Made by a program: the position numbers and the translations under genes. DNA of 64,000 nucleotides, taken from positions 62,001-126,000 of the forward strand of contig DATGMF010000088.1 of assembly GCA_035293765.1 (NCBI GenBank), read 5' to 3'. Shown here piece after piece: positions 9,393 to 17,128 of this stretch (the stretch's first letter is position 1; each line of letters starts with the position of its first letter). The notes under the pieces are model-generated. The model was not told the origin of the DNA. It worked only from the letters and a program-made list of their open reading frames with translations, and ran no database searches. Origin of the DNA: DASRHT01 sp035293765. Its GTDB lineage: Bacteria; Chloroflexota; Ktedonobacteria; Ktedonobacterales; Ktedonobacteraceae.

Positions 9393-10124
9393 CTAACAGG
9401 CCCCAATACCATATAGCACAGCAGGCAACGTTTTGAACAAGATGTTCAGGTCCAGCCAGAATGAGCATTCCATCACGTAGTAACAATCGAGAAGAGCGCG
9501 TTGCTCATAATCGGTTAGCGAGCGACCACGCACCTGCCATAGGCCGGTCAGGCCAGGCTTCACCATGTGACGCACAATGGCAAGCTCACCAAAGGCCGCC
9601 ACCTCAGAAAATTGAATGGCGCGTGGACCAACCAGGCTCATCTCTCCACAGAGCACATTCCACATTTGAGGCAGTTCATCAAGGCTGGATCGGCGCAAGA
9701 AGCGGCCCACACGCGTAATGCGCGGGTCCTCATTGATATGTAGCTTACCGGTACGCCGCCAGGCATTGAGCAGTTCGGGACGTTGCGCCAGGTAGCTATC
9801 TGCATCCATGATCATGCTGCGTAATTTATAGATAAAAAATGGCTTCCCATATTGACCGACCCGCGCCTGTTTATAGAAAACGGAGCCTCGATCTTCAATC
9901 AATATGAGTGGGGCAACCACCAACAACACCAGCAGCAGAATAATCAGCCCCAGCAGCGCCCCACAAATATCTAAACCGCGCTTGACGATCTGATAGATCC
10001 GAGAAACACGCGGCCTTTGTAGCAGCATTTCAGCTATTAAAAAGCTTTGTTGAGAGCTGCACGATGATCCATAAAGAAATTTCGCAGCAACTGCGCTCAT
10101 CTCACCATTGCTAAGCTCACTCAT
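9393..10124 (-). CDS. Initiating sugar-phosphate transferase (polyprenyl-phosphate glycosyl-1-phosphate transferase)
   Basis: 243-aa member of the bacterial sugar transferase family (WbaP/PglC catalytic domain). It moves a sugar-1-phosphate from a nucleotide sugar to undecaprenyl phosphate and so starts assembly of the repeat unit. Visible features are a membrane re-entrant helix around residues 50-75, the family blocks FIYKLRSM and RRSSLDELPQ (containing the catalytic Asp-Glu pair), SLVGPRA, and KPGLTGLWQVRGR near the end. It lacks the extra N-terminal five-helix region of WbaP, so it is the short form. It lies 17-18 bases from both neighbours in the operon. The sugar is not predictable, though a GalU gene elsewhere in the window can supply UDP-glucose. 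Confidence 0.92.
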   Translation of the reverse strand: MSELSNGEMSAVAAKFLYGSSCSSQQSFLIAEMLLQRPRVSRIYQIVKRGLDICGALLGLIILLLVLLVVAPLILIEDRGSVFYKQARVGQYGKPFFIYKLRSMIMDADSYLAQRPELLNAWRRTGKLHINEDPRITRVGRFLRRSSLDELPQMWNVLCGEMSLVGPRAIQFSEVAAFGELAIVRHMVKPGLTGLWQVRGRSLTDYEQRALLDCYYVMECSFWLDLNILFKTLPAVLYGIGAC

Positions 10125-10142
10125 TTATTCCCCCCCCACTTT

Positions 10143-11432
10143 TCAAATATTTTCCAGTGCCGTTACCTCAACTTCATCGCAGGCATCAATAGCAACATTC
10201 GTTGTATTTACGGCAGGCGCTGTATTCCAGGTTTCCAGCGCCTGAGTATAGATCACAGTAAGCTTCTGAACAACATCGTCCCAGTTATGATTGGCAGCAA
10301 CATAAGCAGCGCCATTATCTGCCAGTTCACTCCACAAAGCACGATCATCCAAAAGATGCAGAATGGCATTGGCAAACGTCTCGGGTTCATCAGCCGCGAG
10401 CAAATCACGACCTGCTATCGCCTGTATGCCAGCAGCAGCATGGGAGCTGGCAATGACAGGCGTTCCCAACGCCATCGCCTCAAGCACCTTATTCTGTATT
10501 CCCACGGCATAGGGCAATGGGCTTACAGCAATAGATGCTCGCGCAATATAGGGCCGCAGATCTGGGACATAGCCGGTAAAGGTGATGCGCGGATCAGAGC
10601 CGGAGAGGCGTAGTGAAGCAGGAGGATCGCTGCCAGCAACAATCAAGCGAACATCGGGTCGCCGCGTCCAGACGCGTGGCATAATGCGCTTGATAAGGTC
10701 ATGAGCGCCAGCAATGTTGGCGTGGAAGCTCATCTTGCCGGAGAAGATCAGCGTTTCAGGCAGGCGCGGCCCGCTATAGCGATGAAAATAGCGCTGGTCG
10801 ATCCCATGAGGGAGAACGTGAATTTCCGCCAGCGTTTTCCCTTCTAGCCTGGCGGGCCACTTATGCGTAAGATTTAGCAGTGCTTGCCGATCCCGTTCGG
10901 CGGTGATCAGGATGTGGCGGAAGCGAAGCAACTGAGTCAGTTCGTAAGCGCGTACGCGTCGGGCTTCGCTCAGCCCCAAAAGCCGTAACATTGGCGTCAT
11001 ACCAAACTTCGCCCCCTGCTCATAGAGCTGACTCACACAATCTACAGCATCCCAAACAACAGGCACAGGGAGAGACGCAGGTAACATTCCCAATGCGCGC
11101 ACAAATTCAACGTGGAGCAGGTCAAACTGCCCGGAGGACAGCAGCTTTTCAAGCGTCATACGCAGGTGAGCGGAGGCGCCAAATGCAACCTGAAGAGGTA
11201 AACCCGATCCCAGCGCCAATAAAGCGCGTAAGCACTGTACGAGGCGTTCTTCGTATACAGCGACTATGTCGATACCTTCGCGCTGCACAGCCCGCACATC
11301 GGCCATTTCGCGCTCATCCGCACATAATGCCAGCACTTTTACATCATGTTTTCTGGCAAGGTGAGTGACAAAGCCATAAGAGCGGGTGCGAATGCGCGAC
11401 AACGGATAAGGAGTCACAAACAAAATACGCAT
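10143..11432 (-). CDS. Family 4 glycosyltransferase, first gene of EPS operon
   Basis: GT-B-fold glycosyltransferase of about 429 aa. The N-terminal domain starts with MRILFVTPYPLS. The C-terminal nucleotide-sugar domain contains LIFSGKMSFHANI and the GT4 signature NKVLEAMALGTPVIAS. The overall pattern resembles the TIGR03087-type sugar transferases of EpsH/PEP-CTERM-associated loci, as recalled from family knowledge. The frame runs up to 11489, but the ATG at 11432 has GGAAGGG just upstream and gives the normal N-terminus. It is the promoter-proximal gene of a six-gene minus-strand operon whose gaps are all below 20 bases. Confidence 0.87.
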   Translation of the reverse strand: MRILFVTPYPLSRIRTRSYGFVTHLARKHDVKVLALCADEREMADVRAVQREGIDIVAVYEERLVQCLRALLALGSGLPLQVAFGASAHLRMTLEKLLSSGQFDLLHVEFVRALGMLPASLPVPVVWDAVDCVSQLYEQGAKFGMTPMLRLLGLSEARRVRAYELTQLLRFRHILITAERDRQALLNLTHKWPARLEGKTLAEIHVLPHGIDQRYFHRYSGPRLPETLIFSGKMSFHANIAGAHDLIKRIMPRVWTRRPDVRLIVAGSDPPASLRLSGSDPRITFTGYVPDLRPYIARASIAVSPLPYAVGIQNKVLEAMALGTPVIASSHAAAGIQAIAGRDLLAADEPETFANAILHLLDDRALWSELADNGAAYVAANHNWDDVVQKLTVIYTQALETWNTAPAVNTTNVAIDACDEVEVTALENI

Positions 11433-11489
11433 AATACCCTTCCAACCATACAAACCGCATATATTTATGCCATCCCAACGATACTTCAA

Positions 11490-11818
11490 CCACCTAATTA
11501 AGCGGTTATTCCCCAGCTTAAAATGAGGGAGATTTCTGTTCCCTTATGATTTATAACGCGCAATAAATCGAAATATAACTCTCAGTATGCGCAAAGTTCC
11601 ATAGATATTACCACATGTATTTATCGTAATAATATCTTGTATAGATTGATCTCTTTCGCATCATCCGCGTGGCACTATGAACTCATATTTATGTTTTCTC
11701 CTGATGGGATAAACAATTTTTCACGATGCCTGGTTCTGGCCTGAAACAAACAGCACGGGCCGAAACTGAGAATTTATTAAAAATTTGTAGGGGGGGCAGA
11801 AAATCTCTCTTTTCCTAC
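11490..11818. other. Intergenic region upstream of the EPS operon
   Basis: AT-rich stretch of about 330 bases with no convincing gene on either strand. It must hold the promoter of the minus-strand EPS operon, but I could not pick a clear -35/-10 pair. Confidence 0.5.
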
Positions 11819-11847
11819 TTGCGCGATCCCGCAAAATACGCTACAAT
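11819..11847 (+). promoter_or_regulatory. Promoter for tRNA-Lys
   Basis: TTGCGC at 11819-11824 and TACAAT at 11842-11847 are separated by 17 bases. They lie about 100 bases upstream of the mature tRNA. Confidence 0.5.
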
Positions 11848-11915
11848 GGCTACGGTAATCGTGATGAGCGTGGCTTGCCTGCTCAATCAATTGACTGAGT
11901 CTTAGATGCGTGATC

Positions 11916-11933
11916 GCGTAACTCAGCGGTAAC
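11916..11933 (+). other. D-arm-like remnant upstream of tRNA-Lys
   Basis: GCGTAACTCAGCGGTAAC closely matches the 5' part of the following tRNA (GCGTAGCTCAGCGGTAGA at 11948-11965). It looks like a decayed partial duplication of the acceptor/D-arm region of the tRNA gene. Confidence 0.45.
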
Positions 11934-11943
11934 ATTCTTCCTT

Positions 11944-12015
11944 GCGGGCGTAGCTCAGCGGTAGAGCGAGGCACTTTTAATGCCGAGGCCGAGGGTTCGA
12001 TCCCCTCCGCCCGCA
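11944..12015 (+). tRNA. tRNA-Lys(TTT)
   Basis: Folds as a complete cloverleaf. The acceptor stem GCGGGCG pairs perfectly with CGCCCGC, the D-arm is GCTC/GAGC, the anticodon loop CTTTTAA gives anticodon TTT, and the T-arm is GAGGG TTCGATC CCCTC. The discriminator base is A at 12015. The CCA end is not encoded. The anticodon stem has one A-G mismatch at its base. The next base, 12016, is the last base of the stop codon of the convergent nuclease gene. Confidence 0.93.
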
Positions 12016-12456
12016 CTATAATTCATAATCCTTGGCCCACCGTACATTTTTTTCCTGATTGTTTTTTGTTGGTTGCAGTCGCAGAGACCCACTGGTCTTA
12101 CCTACATGATCGACAGGCACCAAGTAGATGCCTTTTGTTTCTGCACAGTAAACTGCGAAATAATCCACCTCGCCCCGATAATCTTTTCTGCCGTAACTTG
12201 TCCTACCGGCCCTTGTATGATAATACGAGCTGGCAGTAGCAAATTCGATATAGGCTCCTTCGTTCTCCATCCAACCAGTCTTACACTGCACCCGCCAGAA
12301 CCCACTATCGGCGTCCTCAATGACCAGATCATACCGTGTATTATCCCCATAGGGAGTGAGTACATGGTAACCAGCCTCTAATAGCTTGAACATGATAATA
12401 GCCTGGCTTCGCTCTCCCAAAGCCTTCTTATTGCTTTTCGGCCCAAATAGTCCCAC
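12016..12456 (-). CDS. PD-(D/E)XK endonuclease, group I intron I-Ssp6803I-like, abutting tRNA-Lys
   Basis: About 146-aa single-domain nuclease related to the family of intron-encoded PD-(D/E)XK endonucleases (type member I-Ssp6803I of a cyanobacterial tRNA-fMet intron; family knowledge). Visible motifs are GERSQA, the Asp-containing YDLVIED, and WRVQCKT, which supplies the QxK half of the active site, followed by VDYFAVY and the conserved tail KNNQEK..WAKDYE. No intron is visible around it. An ATG frame runs to 12495, but the homologous gene at 58684 starts at MGLF, which here corresponds to GTG at 12456 with AAGGG upstream. The stop TAG directly touches the discriminator base of the convergent tRNA-Lys. 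Expected to cut a specific DNA site; the target is unknown. Confidence 0.8.
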   Translation of the reverse strand: MGLFGPKSNKKALGERSQAIIMFKLLEAGYHVLTPYGDNTRYDLVIEDADSGFWRVQCKTGWMENEGAYIEFATASSYYHTRAGRTSYGRKDYRGEVDYFAVYCAETKGIYLVPVDHVGKTSGSLRLQPTKNNQEKNVRWAKDYEL

Positions 12457-13047
12457 TACATTTTCCCTTCGACCACTATAAACATATATTTGCACAAATT
12501 ATGGCGCTATTATACATGTTTTTGCATACTTTATAAACACTTTGAGGACTTTCAGCCGCTTATCATAGCATACAGGTTGACTCACGAGTGTGGCTGTAGT
12601 ACAATGGACGAAGATGCAGGGCAGGGCTTCCTGCATGTTAAATGTCTCTTTGCAGATCGTTCACCAGATCTCGCCGCTTCCACTCCAGGGGCTCTGGTTC
12701 GTTTGCATTCCAGGTGGCACTCGATGTAGACGCGGCAATAACGTGAGCTCATCTTTATCGCATTGAACGCTGAAGGGGGCTCTGCTGTTTCCATCGCCAG
12801 GGAGGCAGGGCCAGCCGTTTTCGTTGTATAGAGCACATCTGGCGCATTCAGGGTGAGGCCGACTGTTGTATACTAAACGGGGTGGTGAATCGTAATAGCT
12901 ATCATAAGCGGAAGCATTTGCACATAAAACCAGATCGATTACTCAAGGGTCTTTTTTTGATTACCGGCAACGTAGGGGACAAAGGCAATAATTAGGAGGC
13001 GGTGTGTTCTTACACGGTACTGATGTGAGGCATGACACCGATGAGAC
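12457..13047. other. Non-coding stretch between nuclease and response regulator
   Basis: About 590 bases without a convincing gene. A TATAAT-like box on the minus strand near 12511-12516 may serve the nuclease gene. Nothing else stands out. Confidence 0.5.
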
Positions 13048-13440
13048 GTGACAAAACGGATACTAGTCGTTGACGATAGAAATGAACTATTGCATTTGAT
13101 GCGTCGAGTTCTGGAAGATGAGCAGTACCTGGTTTCTATCTGGCAGGAAGGGAAAGATGCCTTCGCCCGTGTGAAAAGTTTATTGCCGGACCTGCTCATT
13201 CTTGATCTGAAGCTGGGCGATATGTCCGGCCAGGAGATTCTCAAGCAGTTAAAAGCTGATACGGTAACTGCTGATATTCCTGTGATTGTCTATACCGCGG
13301 CTGTGCTTGAGGCAGAAGAGGTTTCCAGGCTGATAGAAGAGAGCCCCGAGACTTACGAAGGAGTCTACCTGCTGCGTAAACCCTTTGAGCTGGATGTCTT
13401 GCTTGATAAGGTCGAAGAATTGCTGGCTAAATCCGGTTAG
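13048..13440 (+). CDS. Stand-alone response regulator receiver protein
   Basis: 130-aa CheY-like receiver domain with no output domain. The acidic pair is in ILVVDDR (residues ~9-10), the phospho-acceptor aspartate in LLILDLKLGD, the switch Thr in VYTAA, and the conserved lysine in LLRKPFE. It should be phosphorylated by a histidine kinase and act through protein contacts. No kinase is adjacent; the nearest one in the window is PhoR-like at 20977-22077. The start is GTG at 13048 and the ribosome binding site is weak, so the start is only likely. A hairpin follows at 13489. Confidence 0.88.
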   Translation: MTKRILVVDDRNELLHLMRRVLEDEQYLVSIWQEGKDAFARVKSLLPDLLILDLKLGDMSGQEILKQLKADTVTADIPVIVYTAAVLEAEEVSRLIEESPETYEGVYLLRKPFELDVLLDKVEELLAKSG

Positions 13441-13488
13441 CGCGGGCACAGTGGACACGAATGGATTGTTATCAGATTATGCAATTCT

Positions 13489-13509
13489 TGACCGGAGGGG
13501 CTTCCGGTC
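13489..13509 (+). terminator. Hairpin after the response regulator
   Basis: TGACCGGA at 13489-13496 pairs with TCCGGTCA at 13502-13509 around a short loop. There is no strong T run after it, so it is a weak terminator candidate. Confidence 0.4.
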
Positions 13510-13572
13510 ATTCATGTTGTATGTAACATATCTCTTTTATACCATCATTTTGAGAAAAGAGAGGGGAAAGCA

Positions 13573-13824
13573 ATGAAGTTTTTTACAGGCTTACTGCTAG
13601 GACTCGGACTGGGCGTCCTTATCGGACTGCTTTTCGCTCCACAGACGGGCGAAGCGACGCGGGCGCAACTGGCAGAACAGGGTATTTTGCTCCGTTCAGG
13701 CAACTTTGGTGATGAACTTCGCGCTCGCGCTAACGAAGCAATGGTACAGGGGCGCGATTTGTATAACCGCACTAAAGATGAATTGTCTGACCGCTATACC
13801 AGAGCGAAATCTGGCGATCTGTAA
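13573..13824 (+). CDS. YtxH-domain small membrane protein
   Basis: 83-aa protein with one N-terminal hydrophobic glycine-rich helix (FFTGLLLGLGLGVLIGLLFA, residues ~3-22), followed by PQTGEATR and an amphipathic helical tail. This is the pattern of the YtxH family (general stress/gas-vesicle-like membrane proteins of unknown mechanism). The ATG has a GAGGGGAAAG ribosome binding site. It stands alone between the response regulator and the convergent DMT-type gene. Confidence 0.75.
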   Translation: MKFFTGLLLGLGLGVLIGLLFAPQTGEATRAQLAEQGILLRSGNFGDELRARANEAMVQGRDLYNRTKDELSDRYTRAKSGDL

Positions 13825-13890
13825 GATTGACGAACGTGAGTGGAGGGCAACAGATCGTCGCTGCCCTCCATTCTTTGCTCAAGCACTATG

Positions 13891-14454
13891 TCACCCACCA
13901 TCCCTTACTTCCCCGCGCACCAGCGAGACGAGCCCCACACCGGTCAGAATCACGAACATCGCCAGTATCCCTATGATGGTGATATGCTCTCCAGCCCAAA
14001 CCGCTCCCAGAATCACAGCAACCATAGGATTGACATAGGCATAACTCGTGGCAAGGGCGGGACGCACCGTGCGCAAAAGGTAGCCAGCCGAACCCAGCCA
14101 CTGATGGCGGGTGGGAGCAACGATACCTCGTATGCGCAAAACGAGGTACATGATGCCACCCGCCACCAAAAAGCGTATGCCCGACATCATAAATGAAGGG
14201 AAGCTTTCCAATGCCAACCGCATCCCCAGATAGGTCGAACCCCAGATCAGGTAGAGGGATACGATTGCCAACGCTATCCATACAGGATGAGACTTCTGAG
14301 GCAAGGACGCAGGCGTGGATACTTTTTCATTGAAGTCGGTCGATTGTTCTTGTTTTTCCGTAAGCCCAGTTTGATACGTTTCTTTCATGACGATCCGATG
14401 CGTTTCTTTCGTGCTGCTAACCTGGATAGAAGCTATTTCTTCTGAGGTAGACAT
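13891..14454 (-). pseudogene. Internally deleted EamA/DMT-family permease
   Basis: The 187-aa product begins with a hydrophilic ~55-residue leader. It then has the first two or three helices of an EamA transporter (WIALAIVSLYLIWGSTY, then SFMMSGIRFLVAG). After HQWLGSAG it jumps directly to the end of the second EamA repeat (LLRTVRPALATSYAYVNP). About 140-150 residues found in full-length 300-aa relatives (YedA/RhaT type) are missing, without a frameshift. The remaining protein would have roughly five or six helices and is probably not a working exporter, although a functional small form cannot be ruled out. It lies 40 bases downstream of ada on the same strand. Start chosen at ATG 14454, before MSTSEEIAS; the frame is open to 14613. 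Confidence 0.7.
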
Positions 14455-14494
14455 AATTCTATGCTGCAAGGATAGCAGGAAATCAGGTTGGTTG

Positions 14495-15562
14495 CTACAG
14501 CCAAGATGGTTTTCCTGGCGTAACTTGGCTCCCCTGCTCCTGACGCAAAAGACTCTGTTTGCGTTCCATGCCCCAGCGATAGCCGCCGATATCACCGTTG
14601 TTGCGTACCACACGATGGCACGGTACGATCAAAGCAACTGGATTACTGGCGCAGGCGTTGGCTACAGCTCGAACCCCTTTGGGATTGCCAATCGCCTGAG
14701 CAATTTCGCTATACGAGCGCGTCTCCCCATATGGTATGGCCTGGAGAGCCGTCCAGACACGCCATTCGAAGGCTGTAGCCTGCACATCAAGCGGCAAATT
14801 CAGGTCCGGCTGTTGTCCATCCAGATAACGTACCAGCATCTCTACCCACTCGCTCATCTCTCCATCATCGCGTTCAATCGTCGCAGCAGGATACTCGCTT
14901 ACCAACGCAGCTTCAAGAATTGCATCGGCATCACCCAGACAGACGGAACAGATCCCCTTCTCAGTAGCGGCAACCAGTAAGCGACCCAATGCGCTGTTCG
15001 TGATGCTATAGTGAATATTCATTCCCTGACCTCCTTTGCGGTAGGTTGTTGGTGTCATTCCTAAGCGGGCTCGCTCGTAGAGGCGGCTGCTGGAGCCATA
15101 GCCCGCGTCATACATCGCCGTCGTCACAGCTTCTCCTTCTTTTAACCGCTCCTTGAGCCGTTTCAGGCGGCACGTCTCGATATACTGGTAAGGGGTAATG
15201 CCCGTCACGCGCTTGAATACGCGCTGCAAGTGAAACGGGCTCATATTCATTGCCTCACTCAATGTTGTGAGCGAGAGCGCTTCTTCGCAATACTTTTCGA
15301 TATAAGCGCAGGCGTGTTGCACCAGCAGCACATGCGGCTCACCGGTAACAGTTTCGCGCGGGCTACAGCGCCGGCAGGGGCGGAAACCGGCCTGCTCAGC
15401 CGCTTGCGGAAGCGTGAAGAAAGCAACCTGCTCTCGGCGTGGTTTTCTGGAGGGGCAGGAGGGATTGCAGTAGATACCGGTGGAACGCACGGCATACACA
15501 AACGTGCCATCGGATCGAGCGTCTCTGCTGAGAACAGCCTGCCAGCATTGTTCTTCGTACAT
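14495..15562 (-). CDS. ada: Ada: AraC-type regulator fused to O6-alkylguanine-DNA alkyltransferase
   Basis: 355-aa DNA repair protein with the full Escherichia coli Ada layout. The N-terminal zinc domain has four cysteines (YCNPSCPS at ~35-42 and CRRC at ~69-72), the first accepting methyl groups from phosphotriesters. An AraC helix-turn-helix domain (LTTLSEAMNMSPFHLQRVF) follows at about residues 90-180. The C-terminal methyltransferase has the active-site motif IVPCHRVV. It removes alkyl groups from O6-guanine by suicidal transfer and activates its regulon when methylated. The ATG at 15562 has AAGGAG 8 bases upstream; the longer frame to 15616 lacks such a site. The truncated DMT gene follows and may be cotranscribed. 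Confidence 0.93.
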   Translation of the reverse strand: MYEEQCWQAVLSRDARSDGTFVYAVRSTGIYCNPSCPSRKPRREQVAFFTLPQAAEQAGFRPCRRCSPRETVTGEPHVLLVQHACAYIEKYCEEALSLTTLSEAMNMSPFHLQRVFKRVTGITPYQYIETCRLKRLKERLKEGEAVTTAMYDAGYGSSSRLYERARLGMTPTTYRKGGQGMNIHYSITNSALGRLLVAATEKGICSVCLGDADAILEAALVSEYPAATIERDDGEMSEWVEMLVRYLDGQQPDLNLPLDVQATAFEWRVWTALQAIPYGETRSYSEIAQAIGNPKGVRAVANACASNPVALIVPCHRVVRNNGDIGGYRWGMERKQSLLRQEQGSQVTPGKPSWL

Positions 15563-15729
15563 CGTTCCATCTCCTTGCATATAACAGAGGCTGCACAGTT
15601 GCCGGGTTATCAGCAAACCTGCATTTATTTATGGTACTATGATAAAACCTGATGGCTATAGAAGCTATCCGATTCTTGCGTTCATATATTTCGTAACACA
15701 TCCAGCTTGCTTTTTATTTAGGAGGAGCT

Positions 15730-16923
15730 ATGTCTGTACCTGCTGACCGCTTGAAATCTGAGATTGACGAACTTGTACCTGATCTGGTGGCGACGCGCCG
15801 CGATTTCCACGAGCATCCAGAGCTTGCCTTCGAAGAGATACGCACCTCCGGCATCGTAGCCCAGCGGCTGCGCGCTCTTGGACTGGAAGTACAGACAAAT
15901 GTCGCCAAAACGGGAGTGGTGGGTCTGCTGCGTGGCGAAGGGGGCGAGGGCAACGCCAAAACAGTGGCGATCCGCGCAGACATGGACGCGTTACCAATTC
16001 ATGAGCTCAATGAGATCGAATATCGCTCTCAAGTTGACGGAAAAATGCACGCCTGCGGTCATGATGGGCATACCGCCATTGCGCTGGCTGTGGCTGATAT
16101 TTTGAGCAAACGTAAAGCGGCCCTTAAAGGCAACATCAAATTTATTTTTCAGCCCGCCGAGGAAAATGTCGGTGGCGCTAAACCAATGGTTGATGAGGGA
16201 GCGATGGCGGGGGTTGATCACGTCATTGGGCTGCACCTGATCAGTAACTACGAACTTGGACGCGTCGGCGTGCGTTCCGGCACTGTTTTTGCCAGCGCGG
16301 ACAGGTTTACGCTCACGGTTAGAGGCAAAGGCGGACACGCGGCTATGCCGGAAGGCTCGATTGACCCCATCGTGATCGCCGCCTATATCACGACCGCGTT
16401 ACAGACATTGATCAGCCGCCACACTTCGCCGTTCAGCCCGGCAGTCATCACTATCGGCACCATTCACGCGGGTACGGCTTTCAATATCATCCCCGAAACG
16501 GCGGTAATGCAGGGAACCATGCGCGCCTTTACTACGGAGCATCGCGAATTCCTGCTGCGGCGCATTCAGGAAGTAGCAAACGGCGTTGCGACCGCGATGG
16601 GCGGCTCGTGTGAAATGGATGCGACCGGCGGCTGTCCTCCCTGCACGAACGATTCCAGGGTGACGGAACTGGTACGCAAAGCGGCCATTGCGACGGTGGG
16701 CGAGAACAAGGTGGACGATGGCGAGGAAGTAATGACGACCGGTAGCGACGATATGGCCTATTTCCTGCAATCGGCTCCTGGCTGCTACTTTATCGTCGGC
16801 GCGCACAATCCTGAGAAGGGAGCGAAGTTCCCGCATCATCACCCCCGCTTCAATATTGACGAGGACGCATTGCCCGTTGGGGTTGAGATGCTAACGCGTG
16901 CAGCACTGGAGATCCTGGGATAG
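15730..16923 (+). CDS. M20 family metal-dependent amidohydrolase
   Basis: 397-aa enzyme of the hippurate hydrolase/N-acyl-amino-acid amidohydrolase group (M20D). These cytosolic enzymes hydrolyse N-acylated amino acids or related amides. Metal and catalytic residues are visible in ADMDALPIHE, HACGHDGHTA (~residues 99-108), the EE pair in QPAEENVGGA, and the final histidine in HHHPRFNIDEDAL. A dimerisation domain (~180-300) contains GKGGHAAMPE. The ATG has an excellent TAGGAGGAGCT site. The gene is monocistronic, with a strong hairpin 40 bases downstream. The physiological substrate is unknown. Confidence 0.92.
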   Translation: MSVPADRLKSEIDELVPDLVATRRDFHEHPELAFEEIRTSGIVAQRLRALGLEVQTNVAKTGVVGLLRGEGGEGNAKTVAIRADMDALPIHELNEIEYRSQVDGKMHACGHDGHTAIALAVADILSKRKAALKGNIKFIFQPAEENVGGAKPMVDEGAMAGVDHVIGLHLISNYELGRVGVRSGTVFASADRFTLTVRGKGGHAAMPEGSIDPIVIAAYITTALQTLISRHTSPFSPAVITIGTIHAGTAFNIIPETAVMQGTMRAFTTEHREFLLRRIQEVANGVATAMGGSCEMDATGGCPPCTNDSRVTELVRKAAIATVGENKVDDGEEVMTTGSDDMAYFLQSAPGCYFIVGAHNPEKGAKFPHHHPRFNIDEDALPVGVEMLTRAALEILG

Positions 16924-16959
16924 ACGCAAAAGTCCCGTTAGAAAACATATACCAGACAA

Positions 16960-16986
16960 GAAGAAAGAGCCGGTCAGGCTTTTTCT
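16960..16986 (+). terminator. Terminator hairpin after the M20 amidohydrolase
   Basis: AAGAAAGAGCC and GGCTTTTTCTT form an 11-bp stem around the loop GGTCA. The T-rich 3' arm supports rho-independent termination. Confidence 0.7.
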
Positions 16987-17128
16987 TCGACAGGATTATA
17001 CTGCCCTTTTGCTTTTCGACTGACAAAAAGTTTCATGGTTCATCATGACCCTTTTGTGCTTGACAAGGATAGTTTAACCCTTAAAAGTTAGAGATTGGTA
17101 AGACAGTTACATAGATCTACAAGCACCA

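Noticed and set aside
11777..12016. 79-aa minus-strand ORF across tRNA-Lys
   Set aside because: It is the well-known spurious translation of the antisense of a tRNA gene, with no ribosome binding site.
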